From positions 5,540,501-5,604,500 of the forward strand of contig NZ_CP020700.1 in assembly GCF_003932715.1 (NCBI RefSeq): a stretch of 64,000 bases of DNA, given 5' to 3'. Shown piece after piece: positions 8,040 to 16,731 of the stretch (positions within the stretch are counted from its first letter, which is position 1; each line of letters opens with the position of its first letter). Source of the DNA: Streptomyces tsukubensis. GTDB lineage: Bacteria > Actinomycetota > Actinomycetes > Streptomycetales > Streptomycetaceae. Under the pieces are notes generated by a model. The model was not told where the DNA came from, did no database searches, and worked only from the letters and a program-made list of their open reading frames with translations. The translations under genes and the position numbers were made by a program.

Positions 8040-9248
8040 TCAGGGTGCCTCCGTGGAGGAGTAGCCCGCGTCCGGGCCGTCCGTCGCGGCCTCCGGAATC
8101 TCAGGCGGGGTGTACTCCGCCAGCGGGGCGCCCCCGGGATCGGGACGGACCGCGCCCAGCACCGGATTGGCCGCGAGCGGGGACACCTTGACCGCGGCGC
8201 CGGGGCGCGGGGCGTGGACCACCCGCCCGTCCCCGAGATAGAGGCCGACATGCGTGGCCCCGGCGAAGTACACCACCAGATCACCGGGCCGCAGCTGCCC
8301 GACGGGCACCCGCGGCAGCTCCCGCCACTGCTCCTGGCTGGTCCGCGGGATCGCCCGCCCGGCCGACGACCAGGCCTCGGAGGTCAGTCCGGAGCAGTCG
8401 TACGCGTCCGGGCCCCGGGCACCCCACTCGTACGGCTTGCCGATCTGCTCCACCGCGTACCGCACCGCCCGCTCGCCCTCCGCCGTCGGCCGCGGGGCGA
8501 GCGCGCCGTTCGCGCCGTCGGTGCCGTCTGTGCCGTGGGAGGGCGCGCCCAGTGCTCCCGAACCGGCGAGCCGGGCCTGCGATTCGGGCGAGGTGATGCC
8601 GTCGAGCTGCTCCGGGGTGAGCGCGGAGAGGGCCTCCTCGACGGCGGCGAGCCGCTCGTCCGCGGTCTCCCGGGCCCGCTGCTGCTCGGCCGCGAGGGCG
8701 CGCTCCGCATCGAGTGCCGCCCTGGCCGCACCGGCCAGGTGCTCCGCCCGCTGCGTCCGGGCCGCGAGCCGGTCCAGCGAGGCCAGCCGGTCCGCCGCCG
8801 CCCGCCGCAGCAGATGCCCCTGGTCCAGGGCGGCCTGCGGATCCCGGGCGAGCAGCAGCCGCAGGGACATCGACAGATCCGAATGCCCCCGGTACTGCTC
8901 CCGGGCCAGCCGGCCCGCCGCGTCCCGGCCCGCCGTGAGCGCGTCCCGGGCGGCGGTCAGCTCCCGCCCCAGCCGTGCGGTCTCGGCACGCTGGGCGGTG
9001 AGCCTGCTCTCGGCGGCGGTGTACGCGGTGGCCGCGGCCTCCGCCTCGCGGTAGAGGGCGCCGAGGCGGGTGAGCATCTCGGGGACGGTGGCCGCGGGGG
9101 CCTCCGGCTCCGGCACGGCGGGCAGCGCGGGCGCGGCACCGGCCCGGAGGAACGTTCCGGCGGAGGCGGCGGGCACCGGGACGGCCGTGACCGTCGTGAC
9201 CGCCGCGAGCGCGGCCGTACACACCGCGCGGAGCATCCTGCCTGACAC
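8040..9248 (-). CDS. Secreted NlpC/P60 peptidoglycan endopeptidase
   Basis: 402 residues. A signal peptide (about 1-30, TAALAAVTTVTAVPVPAASA) is followed by a long Ala/Arg/Glu-rich coiled coil (about 50-215) and a C-terminal NlpC/P60 domain. The domain has the catalytic Cys in YDCSGLTSEAW (about 283-293), and the His in THVGLYLGDGRVVHAP. These enzymes cleave peptide stems of the cell wall. The GTG at 9248 is fixed by GGAGGTGATC just upstream, a full match to the anti-Shine-Dalgarno. I looked for a c-di-AMP riboswitch ahead of it and could not support one. Confidence 0.9.
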   Translation of the reverse strand: MSGRMLRAVCTAALAAVTTVTAVPVPAASAGTFLRAGAAPALPAVPEPEAPAATVPEMLTRLGALYREAEAAATAYTAAESRLTAQRAETARLGRELTAARDALTAGRDAAGRLAREQYRGHSDLSMSLRLLLARDPQAALDQGHLLRRAAADRLASLDRLAARTQRAEHLAGAARAALDAERALAAEQQRARETADERLAAVEEALSALTPEQLDGITSPESQARLAGSGALGAPSHGTDGTDGANGALAPRPTAEGERAVRYAVEQIGKPYEWGARGPDAYDCSGLTSEAWSSAGRAIPRTSQEQWRELPRVPVGQLRPGDLVVYFAGATHVGLYLGDGRVVHAPRPGAAVKVSPLAANPVLGAVRPDPGGAPLAEYTPPEIPEAATDGPDAGYSSTEAP

Positions 9249-9427
9249 GTGATCACCTCCGGCCCGGGGGCGGCGGGTTCCGCCCTCGTGCTCCGGAGCG
9301 TGCGGGCGCCCGCGCCCGCGCGCCTCCCGGGTGACCGCTTCGGACGCACCTCTTCACTCCTTGCGGCGGTGCGTGCGGCGGTTGCGGCGTGTCGCCTAGG
9401 CCCTCGCCGGAGCCGGAGGATCGGCCC

Positions 9428-9697
9428 TCAGCCCCGGGGGCCGGACCAGGGCCACTTCAGTTCGCGCCGCTCCCGGCCCTCCGGGGCGTAGACGTACTTC
9501 CAGCCGCGGGGGAGCCCGAGGCGCTTGCCGTATCCGGCGGGCTCGCGGCGGTAGGCGTGGACGACGGGCGGGGCGCCGCCGTCCTGCGGTACGGGTACCT
9601 CGTACCACTTCGGCGGATGCCCGGTCGGCCCGGTCAGCACGTCCAGCACCTGCCCGTCCAGCGGTCCCCCGGTGAACGGGGTCTTCTCACTTCTCAC
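9428..9697 (-). CDS. Small conserved-looking hypothetical protein
   Basis: About 89 residues with no domain I recognise. It begins with [16 protein letters not shown], then a WYEVPVPQ strand, and ends with a Trp/Tyr-rich basic segment [20 protein letters not shown]. Codon use is strongly GC-biased at third positions, which supports a real gene. The GTG at 9697 follows GGGAGAG; an upstream GTG at 9715 is possible. It stands alone between the P60 hydrolase and the regulator gene. Confidence 0.6.
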   Translation of the reverse strand: MRSEKTPFTGGPLDGQVLDVLTGPTGHPPKWYEVPVPQDGGAPPVVHAYRREPAGYGKRLGLPRGWKYVYAPEGRERRELKWPWSGPRG

Positions 9698-9742
9698 GCC
9701 CCCAGTCTCTCCCACGGCCCCGGCGACGGCCGCCGCCCGGGG

Positions 9743-10963
9743 TCAGAGCCGGACCCGGTAGACGGTCGGGGGGCGGCCCGTGCGGCCCTCCTCGCGCCGG
9801 ACGGTGGGCACCGCGACCCCGGCGCGTTCGAGGCGTTTGAGGATGCGGCGTGCGGTGCGCTGCTGGACGTCGAGGCGCTCGGCGACCAGATGGGCGGTGA
9901 GGCAGTCATCCGGCCCCTCGGCCGCGAGGGCCCGGAGACTGTCCAGGGTCCTCTGGCGGAGGCCGGTCCGGCGGGCCAGCGCGTCGGCCCCGCCGCCGTC
10001 CTCCCGCTCCCCGGCGGGACCGCGGCCGATCACGATGTCGACGCCGTCCCTCGGGCAGACCACGGCGGCCGCCGTACCGACGGCCCGGGCCCGGGCGACC
10101 GCGCGCGCGGCCAGTGCCTCGGCCTCCGCGGCCGTCCGCCCGAGACCGAAACCGATCCGGACCGTGCCGCAGCGGGCGGCGAGGCCGTCGAGGAACGGGA
10201 GACGGGTGAAGCCTGCCGTCACCTCCTCCAGAACGCCCTTCGTGGTGACGACCAGCGGCCTCCCGTCGGGCAGTTCGGCCAGGCTGCCGCCGAGCATCCG
10301 CAGCTCCCGGGCGAGATCCGGGCCGGGCTCCACCTCCACGATGCCCAGCGCCACCTGCGCGTCCCCGCTGTGCGCCCCTGCCGTGGCCAGCAGCAGCGCC
10401 TGGAGCGCGGCGCGGATGGAGTGCCGCGACGGGGAGAGCCGTACCGCGTGCAGTTCGTGTTCCAGCAGCCGGTACGCCGACCCGGCACAGGTCACCGCCA
10501 CCCGCGCGCCCCTGCGGTCCCGGGCGTCGCGGTGGAAGTCCGCGAGATCGTGGGAGGTCAGCCCCGGACGGTACGGCAGCACCTGGACGTGCTCGGTGGG
10601 CAGCATCGCCTCCGTGAGGGTCTCCGCGACCTCGGCACGGCCGAGCGTGTCGATGGAGATCCGGGAGACGTCGTGGCCCAGGCGGAGCAGTTCCACCAGG
10701 GTCCGCAGCAGGGTCGCCCCGCTGTACGGGACGTACATCGCGGGCCGGTCCAGCGGCCCGGCCGCCGTCGCGACCGAGTACGGGACGATCCCGGTGAACA
10801 GCAGCGCGTCCGTCTCGGCCCGGGCCAGGGCGGCCGTCCGCCCGGTGTCGTCGTCACGCGGGCAGACGTACGGCCGGAGCCGCCGCACCCCGCATTCGGT
10901 GCCCACCACGAGGACCTTGTGCACGAGGTCCTCGGGGCCGATCACGCCGACCGTCGTCGCCAT
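9743..10963 (-). CDS. Winged-helix transcriptional regulator with large unassigned sensor region
   Basis: 406 residues. The ATG at 10963 has a GGGAGGG ribosome site; a longer frame upstream is low-complexity and rejected. The C-terminal region (about 325-406) reads as a winged helix, with AHLVAERLDVQQRTARRILKRLERAGVAVP followed by an Arg/Gly wing. The N-terminal 300 residues begin TVGVIGPEDLVHKVL and form an alpha/beta region with LLFTGIVPYSVA and MYVPYSGATLLRTL, which suggests ligand sensing. I do not recognise the family precisely. No partner gene overlaps it. Confidence 0.7.
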   Translation of the reverse strand: MATTVGVIGPEDLVHKVLVVGTECGVRRLRPYVCPRDDDTGRTAALARAETDALLFTGIVPYSVATAAGPLDRPAMYVPYSGATLLRTLVELLRLGHDVSRISIDTLGRAEVAETLTEAMLPTEHVQVLPYRPGLTSHDLADFHRDARDRRGARVAVTCAGSAYRLLEHELHAVRLSPSRHSIRAALQALLLATAGAHSGDAQVALGIVEVEPGPDLARELRMLGGSLAELPDGRPLVVTTKGVLEEVTAGFTRLPFLDGLAARCGTVRIGFGLGRTAAEAEALAARAVARARAVGTAAAVVCPRDGVDIVIGRGPAGEREDGGGADALARRTGLRQRTLDSLRALAAEGPDDCLTAHLVAERLDVQQRTARRILKRLERAGVAVPTVRREEGRTGRPPTVYRVRL

Positions 10964-11184
10964 GGCCGCCCTCCCCTCTCGCCCGCTCCGGGGAGGTGCC
11001 TGCGCCGCCCCGCACCGTCCCGGCCCGGACCCGGTGACCGGTCCGGCGCCGGCCGCTGTTGATCCGGGGCGGGTTCCGGCGGAGGCGCGGGCCCGCGCTC
11101 CGACGCTGCCCGCGCCGCCCAAGATAGTGCCCGCTTCCGGCCCGCGGAAAGCGGTTCCCCCGGCAGCCGGCCGGGCCGGGCCGG

Positions 11185-11913
11185 TCAGGACACTCCTTCA
11201 CCCGCCCCGAGCAGGGGGGCCAGCCGGAGGGCGAGGGCGCCGACCCGGCCGTCCGGCGGCTCCTGCGCCACCAGCGCGCCGACCAGCCGCCCGGTCTCGG
11301 CGTCCCGGGCCCCGGTGGCGGCCAGCAGCGCCAGCAACTGGTCCACCAGCCAGTCGCGCAGCTCCGGTGCGGGCGGCCGCTTCTGCTCGTCCAGCCACAT
11401 CAGGGAAGCCGCCTCCACGGCCGCGATCCACATCCGGACCGTCATCCGCAGCCTCGGGCCCGGCCGTTCGGTGCCGAGATCGCGCAGGATCCGGTCGGCC
11501 GCCGCCCGGCGGACCTCGTCGACGATCGCGGTCGTCCGGGAGGACTCCGCGGCGCTGCCGCCGCGCAGCAGCGCGCTGAACCCGGCGTCGTGCGAGTCGA
11601 CGAAGGCCAGATAGCGGTCCATCACCCGGGCCATCCGCTCACCGGGCGGACCCGGGTGCCGTTCAGCGAAGCAGGACTCCAGCTCGTCGGCGGCCGAGCG
11701 CAGGGCGGCCTCGTACAACTGCTGCTTTCCGCCCGGGAAGTAGCGGTAGACGAGCGGGCGGGAGACCCCCGCGGCCTCGGCGACGTCGTCGAGGGACACG
11801 TCCTCGGGCGGCCGGTGGGCGAAGAGGTCCAGGGCCGCCGTGAGCAGTTGGGCGCGGCGCTGTTCGACGCTGAGCCGCCGGTAGGCACGGGTCACCGGCG
11901 CGGAACTGGTCAT
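11185..11913 (-). CDS. TetR family transcriptional regulator
   Basis: 242 residues. The N-terminal TetR domain reads RRAQLLTAALDLFAH, then VSLDDVAEAAGVSRPLVYRYF (about 40-60) with the typical helix-turn-helix and YRYF. The C-terminal all-helical domain would bind a ligand and form the dimer. The ATG at 11913 was preferred over the in-frame start at 11970, which overlaps the previous gene. It lies 53 bp downstream of the AurF-like oxygenase on the same strand, and a TetR-style palindrome sits ahead of that gene, so it probably represses the pair. Confidence 0.9.
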   Translation of the reverse strand: MTSSAPVTRAYRRLSVEQRRAQLLTAALDLFAHRPPEDVSLDDVAEAAGVSRPLVYRYFPGGKQQLYEAALRSAADELESCFAERHPGPPGERMARVMDRYLAFVDSHDAGFSALLRGGSAAESSRTTAIVDEVRRAAADRILRDLGTERPGPRLRMTVRMWIAAVEAASLMWLDEQKRPPAPELRDWLVDQLLALLAATGARDAETGRLVGALVAQEPPDGRVGALALRLAPLLGAGEGVS

Positions 11914-11966
11914 GACGGCAGGGTAGCCCCGCCGCCCGCCCCGCCGATCCGGCGGCCGGCCCGCCC

Positions 11967-12914
11967 TCATGCCAGCAGGCCCGATGCCCTCCAGAGCCTG
12001 CGCCCGGGGCCGTGCAGCAGCCCGATGTCGTCGAAGAAGTCCGTCAGCCGCCGGGCGCCCGACTGCATCACCTCGCGGCGGTGCCCGCTCGCCCTGACCT
12101 GGGCGACCGCCTCGTGCGGGTCGAGCCCGGCGTTCGCGTACGCCGCCGGGCTGATGAAGCAGACGGAGAAGACGAAGGCGGTCTCCCCGGCGCTGATCCG
12201 GCTCAGCCCGCGCTCCCAGCGCGGCGCGCTCACCATCCGCCGCCGCAGCTCCTCACGGGCGTACCGGACATGCCGGGCCTCCTCGACGACATGGATCCGG
12301 GTGACGCCCCGGACCAGCGGCTGCACCCGCTCGTCGGGGAAGGTCAGCCGCTGCATCCAGTCGAGGATCTCCTCGCCGATGAGCGTGGCAGCGAAGGTCC
12401 CGGAGGGCGTCGAGACGGTCTTCAGGAAGCGGGCGAGATGGTGGTAGCGGCGCGGTACCGGATAGTCGGGGGTGCCCAGCTTCCCGATGAGCCGGGCGAA
12501 CATCATCGAATGCCGTGCCTCGTCGGCGATCTCCGTCAGGGCGTACCGGACGTGATGGCTGGTCAACGGCTTGTCGTAGATATGGCGTGCGAGCAGCTGG
12601 GTGAGGATGATCTCGAACCAGATCCCGAGCGAACAGAGCGACGCCACCTCGTGCCGGGAGAGTTCGCGCCGCTGCTCCCCGGACATGCGCCGCCACAGCG
12701 GGGTGTCGTAGAGCGACACCAGCTCGGGCGGCCAGTACCAGCCGTCCGCCGTGAGCGGGGCGTCCCAGTCCAGATCCCGGTCGGGGTCGAACGAATGCCT
12801 GGCGGAGGCGGCGAGCAGCTTCCGCGCGACCTCCTCGCGGTCCCGCAGGGGACCGAGGGCGTCATGGGTCTGCCGCGGAGGGCGGCCGGTCACGGTCGTC
12901 ATGGCGATGGACAC
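11967..12914 (-). CDS. AurF-like diiron oxygenase (p-aminobenzoate N-oxygenase family)
   Basis: 315 residues (311 from the ATG at 12902). Carboxylate and histidine ligands typical of AurF-type non-haem diiron enzymes are visible: EIILTQLL (E), EIADEARHSMMFA (ExxxARH), GEEILDWMQ and VVEEARHVRYAREE (a second ExARH). The family oxidises amines or hydroxylates substrates, and some members are membrane-desaturase-like or of unknown substrate. The GTG at 12914 has GGAG 8 nt upstream. It heads a two-gene unit with the TetR regulator. Streptomyces genomes often carry such TetR-linked copies. Confidence 0.87.
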   Translation of the reverse strand: MSIAMTTVTGRPPRQTHDALGPLRDREEVARKLLAASARHSFDPDRDLDWDAPLTADGWYWPPELVSLYDTPLWRRMSGEQRRELSRHEVASLCSLGIWFEIILTQLLARHIYDKPLTSHHVRYALTEIADEARHSMMFARLIGKLGTPDYPVPRRYHHLARFLKTVSTPSGTFAATLIGEEILDWMQRLTFPDERVQPLVRGVTRIHVVEEARHVRYAREELRRRMVSAPRWERGLSRISAGETAFVFSVCFISPAAYANAGLDPHEAVAQVRASGHRREVMQSGARRLTDFFDDIGLLHGPGRRLWRASGLLA

Positions 12915-12949
12915 CTCGGGGTCTCCGGTACCGACATGGACCCTCTTAT

Positions 12950-12960
12950 CAGACTGTCTG
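12950..12960. promoter_or_regulatory. TetR-type operator within a candidate promoter
   Basis: CAGAC-T-GTCTG is a perfect 5-bp inverted repeat around one base, the shape of many TetR operators. On the minus strand it lies between a TTGACG box (12968-12973) and a TCTGAT or TGATAA box, 36-46 nt ahead of the AurF-like gene. Binding of the neighbouring TetR protein here would block transcription. Both the promoter boxes and the regulator match are inferred. Confidence 0.6.
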
Positions 12961-13189
12961 TCAGTAGGCGCGTCAAGGGGGTGTGCGACGGGATGCCGAG
13001 CCGGTCATGGTGTCAACGCGCGGCAGTGAGCCGCTCGTTCGGGCGATGTGGCTCCGGACGCCTCGTGCCGGGCCACTCGGCGCGCCTGAACAGGGGTACG
13101 ACCCCGGCCGCACCGGGCGCCGGTGAGCCTGCTCGGCCCGTGCGGCCGCCCGAGCCGGATTCGGCCGACCGGTACCTCTGAGGGGCCGC

Positions 13190-13666
13190 TCAGGCCCCCG
13201 GCGCCGGGAACAGTCGGCTCAGCGTGAACGCCTCCGGCGTCGGGCCCTCCGTGCGGAGCCGGGTCAGGCGCTCCTCCGCCTCGGCGACCGTGGGGCGGTG
13301 GCCCGACGGGACCCACCACAGCGTCGCCATCGCCTCGGCGACCCGCTCGAACCACTCGTGGCGGCGGGCCAGCAGCTCGCGGTGGGTACCGCGGTACATG
13401 AAGTCCTTCAGCCCGTCGACACCCTGCCAGACGGACATGTTCACGATCAGCCACTCGTCGTCGAAGATCCGGATGCCGGTGGCGTCGCCGTCCCCGGCGG
13501 CGTTGGCGTCGGTGGGTTCGTCTTTCAACCGCCAGACGAATCCGTCCGACGCCTCGGCCGCCGCGTTCACCGGGGCGAGGTTGTCGACGAAGTACTTCAG
13601 CTCGGGGGAGTCGAGGGGGAATTTGAGGCGGGCTATGTTCACCTGGGCGAGTTCGTGCGACGTCAT
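13190..13666 (-). CDS. DUF3291 family protein
   Basis: 158 residues. It begins HELAQVNIARLKFPLDSPEL and contains FVDNLAPVNAAAEASDGFVWRL, the signature of DUF3291 proteins, which resemble antibiotic-biosynthesis-monooxygenase (ABM-like ferredoxin) folds. A second strand pair, EWLIVNMSVWQGVDGLKDF, and the Trp-rich ATLWWVPSGHRPTVAEAEERL follow. The function of the family is unknown. The ATG at 13666 was chosen; the frame runs further upstream but loses coding character and overlaps the penicillin-binding protein gene. Confidence 0.85.
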   Translation of the reverse strand: MTSHELAQVNIARLKFPLDSPELKYFVDNLAPVNAAAEASDGFVWRLKDEPTDANAAGDGDATGIRIFDDEWLIVNMSVWQGVDGLKDFMYRGTHRELLARRHEWFERVAEAMATLWWVPSGHRPTVAEAEERLTRLRTEGPTPEAFTLSRLFPAPGA

Positions 13667-13728
13667 GATCCGCACCTTAAGCGGGTGGAGCCCCCGGGGG
13701 CAGCACCCTTTTCCGCGCAACCGCGGGC

Positions 13729-15186
13729 TCAGTCCCGCAGCACCGCCTCCATCACCGCCCGGGCGATCGGCGCCGCGCTGCCGTTGCCGCTGATCCGGCC
13801 GCGCACGGCCTCCGCGTCCTCCACGACCACCGCGACCGCCACTCCCGGCTGGACCGCGTCGTCCGCCTGGGCCCAGGCGATGAACCAGGCGTACGGGGTG
13901 CCGGTGTTGTCCGGGCCGTGCTGGGCCGTGCCCGTTTTGCCGCCGACGCGGGCGCCGCGGATCGCCGCGTTCCGGCCGGTGCCGTCCTCCACCACCCGGA
14001 CCATCAGCCGCTGCAGCTTCTGCGCGGTCACCGGGTTCATCGCCCGCCGGTACACGCGCTGGTGGTAGCGGCGGACCGGACGCCCCCCGGAGGTGGTGAC
14101 CCGGTCCACCAGATAGGGCCGCTTCAGCGTGCCGCCGTTGGCGACCGCCGCCGACACCATCGCCATCTGGAGCGGGGTCGCGGTGGTGTTGAACTGGCCG
14201 ATCGACGAGAGCGCGAGCTGGTCCACCGACATCCGCCGGTCGAAGGCGGAGGGCGCCACCGGGGACGGGATCCGCAGCGACCGGTCGTTGAAGCCGAAGT
14301 TCTCGGCCGTCCCGAGCACCGCGGGGAGCCCCGCCTCCGACCCCAGCTCCGCCAGCACCGAATTGCACGACCACTGGATCGCATAGGCCAGCGACGCGCC
14401 GCCGCAGCCCTCCGCGGCGTCCGGGAGCCGGGTCCTGGTGCCCGGCAGGACGTACGGGTCGGGGGTGTCGGTGGGCGCGTCCACATCCCGTACCAGCCCC
14501 GCGTCCAGCACCGCAGCCGCAGTGACGATCTTGAAGGCGGAGCCGGGCGGATACGTCTGCCGGATCGCGCGGTTCAGCATCGGCTCGGCGTCCGATCCGT
14601 TCAGCTCGGCCCAGGCCCTGCGGGTCGCCGGGCCGGTGCCCGACAGCACCCCCGGATTGTACGAAGGGCTGCTGACCAGCGCCAGCACCCGGCCGGTCGA
14701 CGGTTCGAGTGCCGCGACCGCGCCGCGCCGGCCCGCCAGGCCCCGGAACGCCGCCTCCTGCGCCGCCGGTTCGATCGTGGTGTGCACCCGGCCGCCGGCG
14801 CGGCGGGACCGGCTCAGGTCGTTCCAGAGCGGGAAGACGGAGAGCAGCGGTTCCGTGCCCGACAGCGCAGCGTCCTCGGCGTGTTCGACCAGGGAGGTGC
14901 CGTACGTCTGGGACGCGTAGCCGGTCACCGGGGCGTACATCGGCCCGTGGGTGTACGTGCGCTCGTAGCGGAGCTGCTCGCGGGTGTCGCGGGATCCGGT
15001 GACCGTCCGCCCCCCGGCGAGGATCTCGCCGCGGGGCTCCGCGTACCGGGCGATCGGGCCGCGCCGGTTCGCCGGGTTGCCGTCCAGGGCGGGGGATTCG
15101 ACGATCTGCACCCGGGCGGCGTTGACCAGCAGCGACGCCAGGAGGACGAGACAGAGCGCGGCCGCGCGCCGGATGGTCCGGGTCAT
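13729..15186 (-). CDS. Class B penicillin-binding protein (FtsI/PBP2-like transpeptidase)
   Basis: 485 residues. One N-terminal membrane anchor (about 5-23, AAALCLVLLASLLVNAARV) is followed by a dimerisation domain with a short PRGEIL segment and a C-terminal transpeptidase domain. The catalytic SxxK is SAFK in YPPGSAFKIV (about 216), SxN is SCN (about 273), and KTG is GGKTGTAQ (about 416). It crosslinks peptidoglycan as the partner of the SEDS protein encoded just upstream. The ATG overlaps the stop of the FtsW-like gene (ATGA). The pair resembles the extra FtsW/FtsI sets of Streptomyces rather than the main dcw-cluster copies, because no other division genes adjoin. Confidence 0.93.
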   Translation of the reverse strand: MTRTIRRAAALCLVLLASLLVNAARVQIVESPALDGNPANRRGPIARYAEPRGEILAGGRTVTGSRDTREQLRYERTYTHGPMYAPVTGYASQTYGTSLVEHAEDAALSGTEPLLSVFPLWNDLSRSRRAGGRVHTTIEPAAQEAAFRGLAGRRGAVAALEPSTGRVLALVSSPSYNPGVLSGTGPATRRAWAELNGSDAEPMLNRAIRQTYPPGSAFKIVTAAAVLDAGLVRDVDAPTDTPDPYVLPGTRTRLPDAAEGCGGASLAYAIQWSCNSVLAELGSEAGLPAVLGTAENFGFNDRSLRIPSPVAPSAFDRRMSVDQLALSSIGQFNTTATPLQMAMVSAAVANGGTLKRPYLVDRVTTSGGRPVRRYHQRVYRRAMNPVTAQKLQRLMVRVVEDGTGRNAAIRGARVGGKTGTAQHGPDNTGTPYAWFIAWAQADDAVQPGVAVAVVVEDAEAVRGRISGNGSAAPIARAVMEAVLRD

Positions 15187-16634
15187 CGGAAGGCTTTCCG
15201 CGGTCCGTCGAGGTTTCCGGCGAGCAGCGGGGACTGCTCCTCCGGTGCCGGATCGCCGTCCGGTCCGCCGGGCAGCGGTTCCCGGGCCGCGTCGCTCAGT
15301 CTGATCAGCAGCGCCACGATGATCCAGTTGGCGACCGTCGACGAACCGCCCTGGGCGAGGAACGGCATCGCCATACCGGTCAGCGGGATCAGACCGGTCA
15401 CACCGCCGGTGATGACGAAGACCTGGAGCGCGACGATGGACGCCAGGCCGACCGCGAGGAGTCGGCCGAAGTCGTCGCGCAGGCCCAGCCCGGCCCGGAA
15501 ACCGCGGGACACCAGCAGGGCGTACAGCAGCACGATCCCGGTCAGCCCGGCCAGTCCCAGCTCCTCGCCCGCCGTCGCCAGGATGAAGTCGGACTTGGTG
15601 GCGAAGCCGATCAGGGTGGAGTGCCCGAGGCCGAGCCCGGTGCCGAGGAGGCCGCCCGCGCCGAAGGAGAACAGCGACTGGGCGAGCTGGTCGGGTCCCC
15701 GCCCCGCCCGTACCGAGGCGAAGGGGTCCAGCCAGTCGTCGACCCGGCCGTGCACATGGGGTTCGACCGTGCCCACCGCGTACGCGCCCGCCGCGGCCAG
15801 CGCCAGACCGGCCAGGATCCACCCGGTGCGGCCGGTGGCCACGTACAGCATCAGCACGAACAGCCCGAAGAACAGCAGGGACGAGCCGAGGTCCCGCTCC
15901 AGGACGAGGACGCCCACACTGATCAGCCAGACGGTGACCACAGGGCTCAGCACCCGCGCGGGCGGCAGCCGGAACCGCCGCAGTCCGCGGCCCCGGAACG
16001 CCAGGGTGCGGCGGTTGGCGGCCAGATAGGCGGCGAAGAAGACCGCCAGCAGGATCTTCGCGAACTCCCCCGGCTGGAAGGAGAGGTCGCCCACCCGGAC
16101 CCAGATCCGGGCGCCGTTCACCGGCGGGAAGAGGACGGGCGCGACCATCAGCACCAGGGCGGCGACCACCGAGACGTACGCATAGCGGGCGAGCAGCCGG
16201 TGGTCCGGGAGCAGCGCCACCACCACGATGAACAGCCCCACGCCCAGCGTCGACCAGACCAGCTGGGCGGGGGCCGCGGCACCGTCGGCGGTCTCCAGGT
16301 CGAGGCGGTAGATCAGCACCAGGCCGAGGCCGTTGAGGAGGACCGCGATCGGCAGGACCAGGGGGTCGGCGCCGGGGGCGCGCAGCCGGACCGCGAGATA
16401 CGCCAGCAGGGCGAGGGTGCCGAGCCCGGCGCCGTATCCGAGGACATCGGGCGGTACGGCTCCGCCGCGGGCGAGGCCCACGGCGGCGTATCCGTACACC
16501 GGGATCAGTACCGCACCGGCGAGCAGCAGCAGTTCGACACCGCGCCGACGCCAGGCGGCCGCCCGGGGCACCGGTCCCGTGCCCGTGCCCGTGTCCGTAC
16601 CGGTATCGGTGCCGGGGCCTGCGCTTGCGGTCAT
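15183..16634 (-). CDS. FtsW/RodA/SpoVE family peptidoglycan polymerase
   Basis: About 483 residues with around twelve hydrophobic segments. SEDS landmarks are NGARIWVRVGDLSFQPGEFAKI (split by the family at residues about 180-200), LERDLGSSLLFFGLF, and the terminal IPLTGMAMPFLAQGGSS. SEDS proteins polymerise lipid II glycans together with a class B PBP, which here follows with a 4-nt overlap. The ATG at 16634 is likely, though no strong ribosome site is seen and a TTG at 16643 is possible. Its N-terminus carries a repetitive Thr/Gly stretch encoded by GGTAC/GTGCC-like repeats. Confidence 0.93.
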   Translation of the reverse strand: MTASAGPGTDTGTDTGTGTGPVPRAAAWRRRGVELLLLAGAVLIPVYGYAAVGLARGGAVPPDVLGYGAGLGTLALLAYLAVRLRAPGADPLVLPIAVLLNGLGLVLIYRLDLETADGAAAPAQLVWSTLGVGLFIVVVALLPDHRLLARYAYVSVVAALVLMVAPVLFPPVNGARIWVRVGDLSFQPGEFAKILLAVFFAAYLAANRRTLAFRGRGLRRFRLPPARVLSPVVTVWLISVGVLVLERDLGSSLLFFGLFVLMLYVATGRTGWILAGLALAAAGAYAVGTVEPHVHGRVDDWLDPFASVRAGRGPDQLAQSLFSFGAGGLLGTGLGLGHSTLIGFATKSDFILATAGEELGLAGLTGIVLLYALLVSRGFRAGLGLRDDFGRLLAVGLASIVALQVFVITGGVTGLIPLTGMAMPFLAQGGSSTVANWIIVALLIRLSDAAREPLPGGPDGDPAPEEQSPLLAGNLDGPRKAFR

Positions 16635-16731
16635 GCGGGGCAACGTAGCAAGCGCGAAGTGTTATGTCCGTTATGCGGGTCCGCGGCGTGGGGTGGACGC
16701 CCGTCACGGCGCCCCGCCGCACGGCGGTCCG

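Noticed and set aside
9249..9427. A ydaO-type c-di-AMP riboswitch upstream of the NlpC/P60 gene
   Set aside because: Such switches often precede Streptomyces wall hydrolases, but I could not find the conserved core segments in order in this 180-bp stretch.
15187..16722. N-terminal extension joining the penicillin-binding protein frame to 16722
   Set aside because: The extension is Arg/Pro/Gly-rich and lies under the FtsW-like gene in another frame. The ATG at 15186 with ATGA overlap is the true start.
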